64,000 bases of DNA, taken from positions 7,378,001-7,442,000 of the forward strand of contig NC_092358.1 in NCBI RefSeq assembly GCF_030848805.1, given 5' to 3'. The stretch is from Temnothorax longispinosus (taxonomy: Eukaryota > Arthropoda > Insecta > Hymenoptera > Formicidae). Position numbers and translations under genes: made by a program. Position 1 is the stretch's first letter. Each line of letters opens with the position of its first letter. Under the pieces are notes generated by a model that saw nothing but the letters and a program-made list of their open reading frames with translations, did not search any database and was not told the DNA's origin. Below are positions 1 to 11,900 of the stretch, in pieces.

Positions 1-586
1 TGTGTGGAGACTATGGAGCGGCGGGATGCGTGTCCACTCTACCGGGTGGACGATGCGCGTGATTTATATATCCGAGATTGGGGAACAACGTTTGCCGATA
101 ATCCCGGAGAGCTCCGATATCTCTGTCGAATCGCGCGAATTCGGCTTTCGGTGTTTGACGGTCCGGTATACCATCGCGCTCAACCGATGCGATGGGGCCG
201 CGCTCGTTTGATATATTAGAACGCACGGTGTCCGTTTTATATACCGCGATGCTGTTTTGCCTTGTAGTTCTGCGCACGAAACCATTGATTCGAATAGCGA
301 TCGCGTAGCTCTGGATTTCCATCATTGATCTTCTGATCCCCAAAATTACAATTTTACAGGATTACGCACGAGATCAATCGAGATGAGAGATACAAGTCGC
401 GAAACTAAAATGCGCGTTACGAAAGTTACGTTTATATTGGAAATGGTACTTTTTTGTAAAACTTTTAGATTTACAAAATACAAATGTTTAAAAATATATT
501 TGCGCATTTAAAAATATTTCTCCTCTCAAAGATTCTTTTATAGTATATAAAAAATTATATAAAATTTTATATAATTTATATGTATA
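1..586. other. non-coding flank, AT-rich toward the right
   Basis: No gene is recognised. The first 300 bases are CpG-rich and carry short overlapping open frames on both strands that resemble no known family. From about 420 the DNA becomes strongly AT-rich. A 26-bp perfect AT palindrome lies at 552-577, just left of the transposon at 587. Confidence 0.6.
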
Positions 587-610
587 GGGGAGACCGGGGC
601 TAAGCCGACA
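587..610 (+). repeat. left terminal inverted repeat of the 587-1623 transposon
   Basis: Twenty-four bases identical to the reverse complement of 1600-1623, preceded by the target dinucleotide TA. Confidence 0.85.
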
Positions 611-991
611 CTATTTTTTCAAAGGCAATTTTTAATATTTAATTAAAATTTTTAGGCAAATTCAATGATATATATTTAAAGAGTGTTTCTTCAGGTACAA
701 AATTGATTCAAGAAGTTTTGCTGTACGTCGCTTTGTTTTGCCGCCAGGAAAGGAAAAGTGACGCGAAGACAAATTTTCGAATTGAAAAATGACGGGGCGA
801 ACTCGACACCTCGCCGGGGCAAACTCAACACTTTGCTTGATCGACACAATTTGATCTGGAACTTATTTTTTTATTGTTTAAAAATAAAAATACATTGTTT
901 ATCAAATGAAAAGACATTGTGTATTAGAAACAAAAAGTCGGAACAAAGTAAACAATTATTTAAAATAATGAGAAAAAAAAAGATTAAACTT

Positions 992-1207
992 TTAATTATC
1001 TTTTTCTGAACTATCTGAAAAACAATTTATACACGTAAACTCGCGATCAGATGTGCGCACACATTCGTCATGAGCCATACGGTTGCATAAGATGCATTGT
1101 TTGTTATTAGAAGCTAATGAAATGTTTTCCGAACACACGCAACAGATGTTCCTTAAATTGTCATCGGAATCGGACGAAACAGTGACCTTTTTTGCGATAA
1201 TGTCACT
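992..1207 (-). pseudogene. transposase C-terminal fragment with PHD-like zinc finger
   Basis: Reading the minus strand, a 71-codon open stretch ends at the TAA at 992-994 and is cut upstream by an in-frame TAA at 1208-1210. It has no plausible start of its own. The segment encoded by about 1147-1022 has the pattern C-x2-C-x12-C-x2-C-x4-H-x2-C-x9-C-x2-C, a complete C4HC3 (PHD-type) set of eight zinc ligands. It includes the piece KQCILCNRMAHDEC and is followed by a short acidic and serine-rich tail. Pogo-like and related insect transposases often end in such a finger just before the stop. The DNA-binding and DDE domains are missing, so it is non-functional as a transposase. It could instead derive from another transposon protein that carries a terminal finger. 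Confidence 0.65.
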
Positions 1208-1599
1208 TTAGGTTAGTGTCGTCTTTGCCCCGGTGGCGTCGTGTCGACTTAGCCCCGAACGTCGTTTTTTACTTTTGTTACTCCAAAAATATATAAATTT
1301 TGAAAATATGCAAAAATTATTATCGGATTCGTATAAAGCATCGAATTTCCCATCAAAATCACTTAGCGGTAGATTCGCAAGAGTAAAGCTCGATGAAAGA
1401 GTAGACATTTTCGAGAGATCAGAAAAATTACTTTTCACTATCAAAAACACTTATGTCGCGTTAAAAATTACACTATAACTCAGAATGTTACCAAATTCCG
1501 TTGATAATACTGGCACATAAAGACGCATTTACAGTAGCAAAGGCAAGTTTCTACGATAGATTTAAATTGGCAAAAAGCCTAGTGTCAAGTTCGCCCCGC

Positions 1600-1623
1600 T
1601 GTCGGCTTAGCCCCGGTCTCCCC
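1600..1623 (-). repeat. right terminal inverted repeat of the 587-1623 transposon
   Basis: Inverted perfect match to 587-610, followed by TA at 1624-1625. Confidence 0.85.
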
Positions 1624-1625
1624 TA

Positions 1626-4100
1626 CATGTTGTTATATGTATTATAATTTTAATAAATTATAATTTCTAAAATGTTTCATCAAATACGTTTGTATCAAAT
1701 TTATTTTATATGCAATAATATACAAATTGTCGTAAAATTTCGAAAAAGTAAAGAAGTATTTCAAAGTAAAGAAGCAAGTTAAGTTAGAATGTCAAAGAAA
1801 AATAATAGAACGTAAAAACAAGGTTTAAAAAATAAGAACAAAGATAAGAGCAAAAAAGATAAGAGAAGTGAAGGAGGATGGAGGAATGGTGGGACGAAGG
1901 AATCGATAGCTATCGTCATAGCAACCATAGCATCAACTAGTTATTCTAACAGGCATCCTCTTTCTCTCTGATTTTCCATGATTTTTCCCTGTGTCCTTCC
2001 CTTCCGCATTCCTCTGAACTTCACATGGAATGTCGTATGTTCCCAGTGCGACAATAGTCGCGGCGAATGCCGAGTCTCGTGTGCTTCCTTCGAAACAAAT
2101 GCTTCGATTCCTCGATTACATTTCTCTGTGGCTCATACACGAGTTGTATATTACAATAAAGTTGGCGCGAGGATGTAAGAAAGAAAAAGAGATGTCGGGA
2201 ACGTGCGCGACCGCGGAGGTATATCTCCGAGCTATACACGGGTGCCACCATGCATGGTTTGTCTCGCTTGAAAAGCATGCAGAGATTTCTCGCGAGGAAG
2301 AAACCTTGACATGGCGTGCAATGAGTCAGAACAAATCGCGGACAAATCGCGTGCACTCGAGACACGAAACTAATTAACGTGCGCAATAGTACGTAAAGCT
2401 TGGACTGACGATATCTTGCTCAAACAGTATTTTCTTCCATTGAAGTTATTACTTCTAAGCGGAATTGCAACTCCGCAAACAGTCGCGTGATTTATATTTT
2501 CCTAACGTACTTCTGGATATTCTCTTTCACGTTAAAGATGAAATTTTAAATACAAAGATATGTTGAAAAAAAGAAATAACGTTTCTTAAAATACACATAT
2601 TTCCAATTCTTTGATGAATAATAACCTGAAGTTAAAATCTCGAAAATTGTTGATCATCAAAAATGGAGGAAAATTATATCGTGTAAATCGCGAAGAAATT
2701 AAAAACATCTCACGTGACATTTTTCCTGGATAATAATCTGTAGATTGCGAGATTTCATTTGCGTAATCAACCAATTCAAAATCGAGTACGAACAAAGAAT
2801 TTCTTTCGTATATACATTGTAATTGCGGTTCATGTTTTATGTTAATGTTTTATATTCGATTTCTGCAATATTATTCAAACAATCACAATTATAAAGTGCA
2901 CGGTCGAATTAATCCGTTGTTGCAGCAAAGAGTGGTCTGGTTTTATAAAAAGCTTTTTGCTGCACGCAGCATCAATATTTATGGAATTCTTTTGTACGCC
3001 CTGTATACGTAATCCTGCCGAATGACACGCCACTCAGGCGGGAATCGGAGATCAGAGCAAAGCGCGGGGTAAAAGCGTCGAAACGCGGTATATCGACCGG
3101 AAGTGATTTTTATTGTTGCCTTAAATAGCACGCGGAGAGCTTTATGCAAGATATTTCCCGAGATTTGCGTCAAACTTGAAAAACGCATTTCTCGGTCAAT
3201 TCGCCAGACAGCTTCTTCCTCGGTGAATCTTTTGATGCCACTCCTGTATTTCGCGACGTGTAAATTTTTAACATGAAATAACTCACAAGAGACACGTACT
3301 ATTCAAGTTTCTTCTTCCTTTACTATTCAATACTTTGTTTCTCCTTGAGATATATTATTAAGCACCGAAATTAAAGAAACATGTGTATTTTTCTTTTTAT
3401 GCCTATATAATTTCAAGTTCAAGAGAGATTTCAGCCATAAAACATTCCTTGAAAGTTTTATGACTAAGCTCTTTGTATACAATATCTCTGTATCAAAAAA
3501 TGTTTCAGATAAATTTTATTTTTTTCTTATAAAAATTAAATAGTAAAATTTCTATTCCTTGTTATTGTTGGTCCTTTATTAAAACTTCTATAAACTGTCT
3601 CTTTATAAACTGTAATCAGTTTACCCGATTTTTCTTCAATTTATTCGAAATTCTTAGTTTTTTTTCTTTTTTCGATAAACGTTATATCACAATCTATTTT
3701 TGGTGTAAGTAAACGGAGAATTACTTTAAAGCTCGACAGTTATAAACGAGAATGGTGAACAGTGAGGTAATACTCACTTGATCGTCTAGACCCGTTAACT
3801 TTTGCGGGTTTTCTCGGTGATGGAACCAAAGTTGGTGTCGAAGTAATTTACGTGGTCTTACAAATTAGTCTCGCGGTGAACATGTCCTCTCCGCACGGCG
3901 AAACTCTGCCGGTGGTTGGACGGTTTACGGGGGTGACTGATTCGAACGAAATGACACAGTGCTTTCTGACAGGTTCTGTGAGAACCGCCGCCGCCACCTC
4001 TCGTGAACAAATAGACTTCGTTCGTCCCTTTGTCTCCGTGTCATGCGACACGTAACATCAACCTGGTTTCTTGTCGCTACTGCTATGCAGACAATCGAAC
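1626..4100. other. non-coding stretch without recognised gene
   Basis: No recognised protein or RNA gene. 1740-1905 is A/purine-rich on the plus strand. A 12-bp palindrome (CGATAGCTATCG) lies at 1904-1915. A 9-bp stem (TGCAGCAAA, 2921-2929, pairing with 2956-2964) and a small stem at 3436-3462 are the only hairpins noticed. Antisense-overlapping frames at 2021-2386 (121 codons) match nothing known to me. Confidence 0.55.

Positions 4101-4127
<27 letters not shown>
4101..4127. repeat. (AG)n microsatellite
   Basis: An uninterrupted run of 13 AG units plus one base. Confidence 0.95.
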
Positions 4128-4131
<4 letters not shown>

Positions 4132-7100
4132 AATAAGAAAGCTAGAGAAGACCGAGCGAAGGAATGACAAATAGCTAGAAGGAAAATTATTACGTCTCGG
4201 AATTGAATACCTTTACAGACCTTTAGAAGTGACGTCAAAAGTAACTCATAAATTGATATAGTGCTATGAATATGTTAAACATCGTAGAAAGCAATAATCT
4301 ATAACAAAAAAATATTAAATAAAATTGGTAAGTTATTTTAATTAAATATATTTAGAAGGACATTTGTACAAATCTGAAAGGTGAAATGTTTAATAAGAAA
4401 GATTCGTTAAAAAGCAAGAAGTGTAATTGCAAGCAAGAAGCAACTTATGTTTAAATGTCTCTAGCTGATGAAGATAATGTCATGCGGAAGTAGATTGCAA
4501 GATAATCAGAGACACTAAAAAATGTTTTTGCTTAATAGAGAAATATAATTAATGTCCCCAGTATCCGCATTGCTTCTTGTAAAAAAATATACATATAATT
4601 GCGAATTCGACAAGCTTAAAGCTAAGAAGGTATAAGGAAGAACCGGGGAAGAACGTATAACTAAAGTTTAAAATACTTGCGTTTCAAGGAAACTTACGCA
4701 ACACACGTAATATTACTTTACGTTATGAAATAGCATTTGATAATTTATCTTATACACGTAACCATTTTCTACACAGTTACGCACAGCCAATAGCATCAAG
4801 CACTTATATATATGCCGCTCTTCGAAACTGACACACAATTGTTATGTCGTTCGAACGCCCGAGAGTTCTCTTCCTTGAGCATCACAAAGAGTTATCCAAA
4901 CCGGTTGTCACGTCTTATTCCTTTCTGCTAACTCACGCGCGCGCGCGCCGAGCGATTATCTCCTCGAGACAACATTCGGGGAGATGGCATTGGGAAAGAC
5001 AGGGAGAGGCAAACTATCTTGTTTCGGTATATACAGAGAACGGGCTAATAGCATACCCGAGTGTCGCGCGCGGTGCAGCAAGCCTATCTCTAGCCCTAGA
5101 AGTTGCCAGGTGTCTCCGCATTGGTGGCCGAAGTAATCGCGAAGTTCGAGCTGAGTGTTGCAGCTGTAGAGTAAAGCTGCCGGAAACTTTCCACAACGTT
5201 TCGTCGACTCTAGTGTCTCGCCAAACGCTTCTACAGTGCTCCCGACCGCTGTCAATATACGTGTACGCTAATGGGCGATGGTTTGCCCGCGTTCTGACTT
5301 GCAAGTCCCGCGGAGTTTCCGTGCTATTGTTAAACGTAAATGTATCGTCTCGCAGCACGAGAACCGTCACATTCTAGCCTAATGCGAACTAATTCAGATC
5401 TAGCTTAGATTTGAACACAATTGCTAATACCTAGTCGCTACATTCTTTCGTCTTTTTAAGGAACCAAAAAATTGATCTCTCAAGGAAATTATGGTCTGTA
5501 CTTAGAAACAAAAAAAACAGTCTTTTTCTTTAATTTAAAAAATTTAGAGAAAAATTGAATCACGATTTAAATTTCAGTGAATCAATATATGCTTCAATTA
5601 TAAAAGGTAACAGAAAAAAATAAACTTTTAATTCTTATCGTATCAAGAGATATGTATAATGCGTACACATTAAATTTAAGCGAAATGTCCCAAACACATT
5701 TCCCGATGAATTTCTGATCTCATTACACAGACAACGTCATAATCGGGATCCCGGCTCTCTCGCAGCAAAATGACAATGTCAGTCAGGTTGAAGCTGTCCT
5801 TCTGATTGTGTGTATAATGCACGGTGTGTGTAACATCTGTGTAACACACGGTCATGACTGATCCTCATGCATCGGGATATTCAATCGAAACGTCCGACGC
5901 GACGCAGCATCGAGATCTGTTCATTAACGAGATCGGTCTACCGCATAATTGAAGAGTTCGTTAAGTGAGCAACGCGCCGGCGGACGCGAGAACAATGGCC
6001 GTGATTTTCCTCGTAAATCGATTTTCCTGGATTGCCCCTCGATATATTGGTGCGCTCTCGCCCACGAGGGTTAATAATCGATCCAATCGATCTCGAGGGG
6101 CAGCACACAATAGGAACATAAAGCATGGCCGGCTGCCAGCAGAGCGACTCCTTATTTCTCTCGTTCTCCGTTAGTCCTTTTCACTTCCCCGCGGCGAATG
6201 CACGTGTGTATATGATCATCTTTCTCTCCTCGCTGCTATATCGAACAAAAGTACCTAATGGCCACCGGACGAATCCGGTTGCAATTAAAATAACTCACAT
6301 GCCCGAGTTAAAATTACTCGCGCACCAAGTATACGAAGAGAGAAGGATTATTCCGAAGCCTTCCTCCTCTGCTAAATGTTTTCTATCATGTTACATAAGT
6401 GCAACATAAATCCTGTATAAGTATCACATTTAATGTATATGTATAACGCATATGTAACACATGAAAAATTTTAATATGCGATTGTAGAGATCTAGAGAGA
6501 GAAAACTCAACAAGTATTTTATTTAAATAAAAATTACGAATTATGATATGAGAGAAATAATTTTGGTCATTCAAAATTAGTAGAACTTTTAATTAAACAA
6601 GATAATTATTTAATAAATTTATTGTGTTCATACACAAATTTTATACGCAAACGAGCTGTCCACGTATCTAATGAACGAAGTGGCAATAATCTATTTCGGG
6701 GAACATGCAGACTCGCTTTATTTCATGCCCAAAATATATTTGGCGCGGAAGCGTGTTTCCACCAGAGTTTCTACGGACAAGAAAGCACGCGTTGCGAAGC
6801 AATGATCCGACGTCGAGATACATTCGAGCGCGAATCGACCGTTCATTCACGAATCCCGCCGGCCGGCGCGACGCGTCGAATGAATGAAAGTACCGAGTTA
6901 CCAGCTCGGTTAGAAGGCATTCCATTCAGAGGTTCCATTCGCGAAACGGCAATCGGCTGTTGGCAAGTCGAAATAAAACGGGCCACGAGAGAAACAACGG
7001 CGCAAGCGAATTCACGGGAGAACATTTATTTACGCCATTATGAATAGGCGAATTGTACGTTTTCTAAAAGAACATGAAAGTCTTGGAACATTCTCTAAAG

Positions 7101-7184
7101 TGGAATGCGTGATTCACTGCAGGTATTTGAAAGCGAGGAAAAAGAGACGTGTAAAAAATTTAAGGGACAGAAATTGTGCAAAAG
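4128..7184. other. non-coding stretch with a CpG-rich block and unrecognised open frames
   Basis: No recognised gene. The block at 4840-5380 is CpG-rich and carries a 177-codon open frame (4844-5377, plus). It starts about 40 bases after a TATA-like stretch (TTATATATATG, near 4804), has a (CG)n run near 4937-4948, and is overlapped by antisense frames of 99 and 118 codons. A second CpG-rich frame, 141 codons, lies at 6622-7047. Neither product shows a family motif, signal peptide or membrane segment that I recognise. Both are most easily explained as chance open frames. 5450-5650 and 6400-6600 are AT-rich. Confidence 0.5.
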
Positions 7185-7367
7185 TTAGACTATTAATCAA
7201 TATTTCAATAATGGGCTGGCGAACAAGCTGGGTGTTATTGATCAAATTTTATATTATAAACAATATTGTTTATAATATAAAATTTGAGCAATAACACCCA
7301 GCTTTTGTTCGCCAGCCCATTATTGTTCTATATAAGCGAACAGTTAATTATTGTTTAGACTATTAAT
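7185..7367. mobile_element. foldback element / palindromic MITE with flanking direct repeats
   Basis: 7206-7325 is a 120-bp inverted repeat centred on AACAATATTGTT. Each arm carries the same block (AATGGGCTGGCGAACAA, then AGCTGGGTGTTATTG, then an AT-rich inner stem), with only a few mismatches or indels. As RNA or single-stranded DNA it would form a nearly complete hairpin without a loop. A 13-bp direct repeat, TTAGACTATTAAT, lies at 7185-7197 and 7355-7367, 8 and 29 bases outside the palindrome. The direct repeats may be target duplications or part of a larger element. No coding capacity. Confidence 0.65.
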
Positions 7368-8588
7368 GTTGAAATATATACAATAATTATAACATTTAAT
7401 TGAAATGTAACGATTATGAGATACAGTTTCAAACTACTTTTAAAAAGTGCAACACAATGTATACATCAATATTTATAAATAATATTTACACAATTATTAT
7501 TCATAAATAAGTATTATTTATAATTACATTAATAATTATATTTATAATAATTATTATTTAGATATTAATTATATTAATATAATTATTATATAAATGTAAT
7601 TATTATATTATAAATTTGATGATATTAACGTTTAGAGAACGGGCAAGTTTTTTCATTACTTTTTATGATTTTTATTTATAACTTTCATATACCTATGTGT
7701 TAAAGTCTTATACTACGAAAAATAAGCGACCCCCGTGGAGCCTAAAAATAGGCTTTCCGTCCTTTACAGGTTAATGAAAACGTTGATAATTTTATGATGC
7801 AGCAAATATTGTGTCTTTATTGTACGTGACTTTAAATTCAAATTTAAAGGAAATCCGATTTGATCTTATGTGAAAATTGAATACTCGATAGCGAGAAACC
7901 CTACACTTGAAACGCTGCACCTTCCTGATATATCGGAATTGGAATTTCGATACGGTCGGAAACTATCGCAGCTCAACGCGAGAAAATGTAGCCGCGGTAA
8001 AGTGCATCGCGCGAAAAGAGCCCCGCGTCTCTTCTGGAAGAATAAAGCACAACAAAATGTGATTCGTGAGAAGCACTTTCCAAGACTATAACCGTTCGAT
8101 GGTCATAATGCACCGTCGATGAAAGCTTTGAGATCCTTTGACGGCTCTCCACGATCGTTGAAATTTAATATATCAAAAATATATTTCGAGAATACCGACT
8201 TCAAATTTCATGCTCGCGAATCCGATTGTTACTTTCCTATTGTTCCTTTCATTTCATGAAGCTAACCGCGAGAAAGGTCTTTCTGAAATGTCGAGCAGCT
8301 CTATGATAAAATCACCTATTTCTCAAGAGTGTACCGAATATCTCTGATATAAAATCAATAGTTCTGTCATTTTTCTTTATAATTAAAATTCTCACTTTGC
8401 AGAATAAAATACAACTTTACGAAAATCTAATATGTATCTAATATATATATATATATTATAAAATTTAACTTTACTAAAAAATCAAATTAAGACTGTTTAT
8501 GCAATTTGTGCACATATGTATAAGTCTAATAAATAATTGTTGAATAAAATATGAATTAATTGAGTAAATTAAATCTATAGCTATTTAA
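7368..8588. other. AT-rich non-coding stretch
   Basis: 7420-7630 is almost pure A/T with many ATTATTA and TAATTAT tracts. A small inverted repeat (AGCCTA...TAGGCT) lies near 7739-7754. 7870-8091 is an open frame with no recognised similarity. A short (AT)n run lies near 8441-8457. No gene seen. Confidence 0.6.
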
Positions 8589-8932
8589 TCCTTAAATGCC
8601 ACACCTCTCAAGAATCTCGTAAATGACATGAGGGGTCTAAAAGATCCCAGCATGAAAAATGTCTCCTTACTCATTGATTTTTTTATCTTTAGTTATAAAA
8701 ATTTTTTTCAATGTTGTTCAAGGCTTAGAAAAGAGAATAAAACGCTTATATTGTTAAAATTTCAATTTCAACATAGTATAAAAAATTAAGTAAACTGAGT
8801 ACTGCTAAGTGTACAAACGGGTAGGTCAATCACTCAACTATCATCAATGGGAGCATGAGCTCCATTTTTGGCAAGAACATTTGAAAACATTTCATTCTAA
8901 AGGGTCTGGGGACCTCACGGGGCATTTAAGGG
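8589..8932. mobile_element. piggyBac-like MITE (TTAA target)
   Basis: A 344-bp unit flanked by TTAA at 8585-8588 and 8933-8936. Its ends are inverted repeats: TCCTTAAATGCC on the left and, read from the right end inward, CCCTTAAATGCC. A TTAA target and ends starting with CCC or a close variant are the hallmark of piggyBac-superfamily elements. The interior is AT-rich and shows no transposase, so this would be a non-autonomous copy. The terminal repeat is only about 12 bp with one mismatch, so a chance arrangement is unlikely but not excluded. Confidence 0.6.
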
Positions 8933-8936
8933 TTAA

Positions 8937-11900
8937 TAAATTTATTTTAATTATGCCAAGATTAAATGAATTTAAATTGTCACATTTTGTAGGAAAAAAC
9001 CCTGCTTTTTTGTATGTCTAATTTAAATTTTATGAGCTATAACTATTCCAATCGCGCACGCGCGCGCGTATCTCCATAATAATATCTGCATATCCTACAT
9101 TTAAGGTCGCAATTTTATTTAGAATTTTACCACGATGATATAAGCGAAATAAACATCGAGAATACCGCACGAGACCCACGAGTTTCGATTTCAACTGTTT
9201 AAAAATAATTTGTATCAGAATAAAAGAAAGTTTAGAGTTTCGTATAAAGTTCGCACTATAAAGTAATGTGCTAAAACTGATCAAATTATTCTGTCGATAA
9301 ACACTTTCGAGTTTCGCAGCAATATATTCGTGGATATCGAGCGCGCTTTTTACATCAGGCTCGCTTTTTACGGGTCTTTTGTGTGTCTCGGGTCTCGGGG
9401 CATTAAAGCATTGTCCTGCGGTTATCGTCGAGCGTTAACGGGCCATCATGTACCTGATGCAATTGCGCCGATCGTAATTGCGATCGTGCAAAACGACTCG
9501 TACCGATCATAATGGCTGCGCGATAACACGAGATGAGAGAAAAGAACTCTTGATTCTCAATGCGAAATCAAGAATGCTTCGTGTTAAACGCATGTCTAAT
9601 TTCAAGAATAGCTCGCTATTCTCAAATTCATAGAATTTAAAATACTTAAATGCAGGCACATTAAAGCGTTACACTGTAGGTTGATGACAAACGGGACGCG
9701 TGTTGAAACTTGATATCCGACATTTTAATAAGATTAACTCCGATATTACATTTGAAATAACAGATATAGAATTTCACGTTTAAATAATACGATCAGTGTT
9801 AATAAAAGCGAGTATTAATTAAAACGTAGATTGACATTAATGCAACATGTCTGAAACCGAAACGTAACTCGAAGAAGTCGATTAAAATCTAACGTTTAAC
9901 GAGATTATTTTAATAAAATTTTACGCCACTTTCAAAATAACCGACTAAAACGTGCACAATCATTTTGCGAATTTATTAGCGAGCTAACTGGAATTGTAAC
10001 TGGAATTGTTCGCGAGCTAATTCCATGATTGAAGGATACGTTTTCCGAGCGCTCCCAGCAAGAGTATGTAGAATCATTTGCATAAGTAAGTCGGTATAAG
10101 CATCGTGGGAGTATTTAGCAGCAATTAGAGACTAATCTCGAGCAACAGCGCGAGAAAGGAGCATTGCAGCTTCGCGTAATTTGTTACGATATTTCTTCGT
10201 TATAAAGTTCGGCTTTCTTATTTCCACAAACCGGTTTCGACCGTTGCGCAACGACCTCGGCTTTAAAAAAAGAGCTATGAATCAAGCGTATCGTAAAAAA
10301 TCGCGAGGAAGTAAGAACCGATATAGAGAATACGTTACAAGGACTTGTTTCTGTCCCACGTGCAAGACGTTAAAATATTCGAAAAGGTATCCTACAAAAC
10401 AAGAATGCAGTATTATAATTATATAACCAGAAATTGTTGAAAAATTATGAGCTTGCAAATCAAGCAGAATTTATGGTGCCAATTCATGGTTCATCTGTAT
10501 ACAATACGCCTCCGAAATATATGGATTATAATGCAAATTTATTACTATAATATTTCGTTATTACATTTTGTTTCATTAAATTATTATGCTGTATTATTTT
10601 ATTATCATTGTGTATTATTATTACACATGCATCCTTTATTCCATTCTCGCAAAAATAGGAGGTACACGAGCGTCGTTGTTTTCGTTCTCATTAATCCAGT
10701 TTGCTAAGCAGCAGAATAATTTGATAAATAAAAAACACGATGAAAAACGTTGTAATTCGCATTCATCCCTGCAACAATGACAATTTCGACGCAGAATAAA
10801 ATTCCCGAAAAAAATTTCTGTGAAAAAAATTTTCATATTTATGCTGCTGGTTGAAAAATATTCGCGCGTAAATATAAACGTGACGTTACAAGTGCAAACG
10901 TTACGTTGCAATCAATGCAGACAGGTTTTGTCATTCCGACTTGCTAAAGAGCGAAATAGATTTAAATAAGGAAATATATATTCTGTAAAAGCTTTAACGA
11001 ACAGTGCGATAGTGTAAAAATATTTCGTAGAAAATTCAATTAAAGTACTGGACAGTACTACTTTATTACCTGCGCATATGCAAAATGTAATTAAAGTTGA
11101 AAAAGTACAACAAATTTAATTGCGAAAAACAAGCGCAAAAAATATTTTGTAAAAAATTTTATAATTCAAGAATCAGCGTGAATGTAAATTTCTCATGCAA
11201 AATGCAAACAAAACAAAATCGTAACTCGATCTTTACCCCATTCTCAGCGTTACGCTACCTCTTAGACATAAATGACAAAGTGAATATCTAAAAAATAACC
11301 GTTATTGCGAGATACATGGAAAATTTTTAGCGATTTAATAACTGGTCGTAACAATAAAGTGGGACGTTTCAGTTTAAAAAATTATTCGTTCGCAAGAAAA
11401 TTTGTCGCCGAATTAAAAGCTGTCGCGGTTTCAAAACTTGGTCGGAAAATATTGGCGCAAATGCAGACGTTAAATTGTAAATGCCAATTAACGCCGTGTG
11501 GCTGGTGTAATTGGGTTTGAGTAATACCGTTAGCCAGCGAATTCAACGTCAGGCGCACGTTAACGGGGAATCTCGCTCATTTCCGTCACACCGCCGTATA
11601 TATCGCTGTATCTCGCGAAATTAACTCCGCGACGACCGGCACCGTAAAAATCGGCGGCAACGGGAAAGAAAAAGAGAGAAATCTGCTAAGAGCTGAAGAT
11701 AACCCCCTCGCCGAATTCGCCGGGGCAAAGCGGCTATTTTCGCGTCGGGATCTCGATAAGAGCTTGAAAAAAGGCTCGTGAGGAGGGAAAGAGAGAATTC
11801 AGAGCTCTTCGAGAGCTTTTCTCACTCGCGGAGATTAAACACCGTCGGCGCGAAAAAGTTTCCCGAAGAATACGCGGAGCGAAATGGAGGATCGAGATGG

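Larger units (their letters stand above)
587..1623 (-). mobile_element. decayed TA-flanked DNA transposon (probable pogo/Tc1-mariner superfamily)
   Basis: A 1,037-bp element with 24-bp perfect terminal inverted repeats beginning GGGGAGACCGGGGCTAAGCC (587-610 and, inverted, 1600-1623). It is flanked by TA on both sides (585-586 and 1624-1625), the expected target duplication of the Tc1/mariner/pogo superfamily. Shortened versions of the terminal motif recur inside both ends. The only coding trace is an antisense transposase C-terminus at 992-1207. An intact element of this superfamily would need roughly 1.5-3 kb, so this copy is internally deleted. The superfamily call rests on the TA target and the C-terminal finger; the catalytic DDE/D domain is absent, so another TA-targeting family is possible. 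Confidence 0.75.

Noticed and set aside
4844..5377. 177-codon open frame after a TATA-like stretch
   Set aside because: No recognisable domain and two long antisense frames over the same DNA; kept only as part of the region description.
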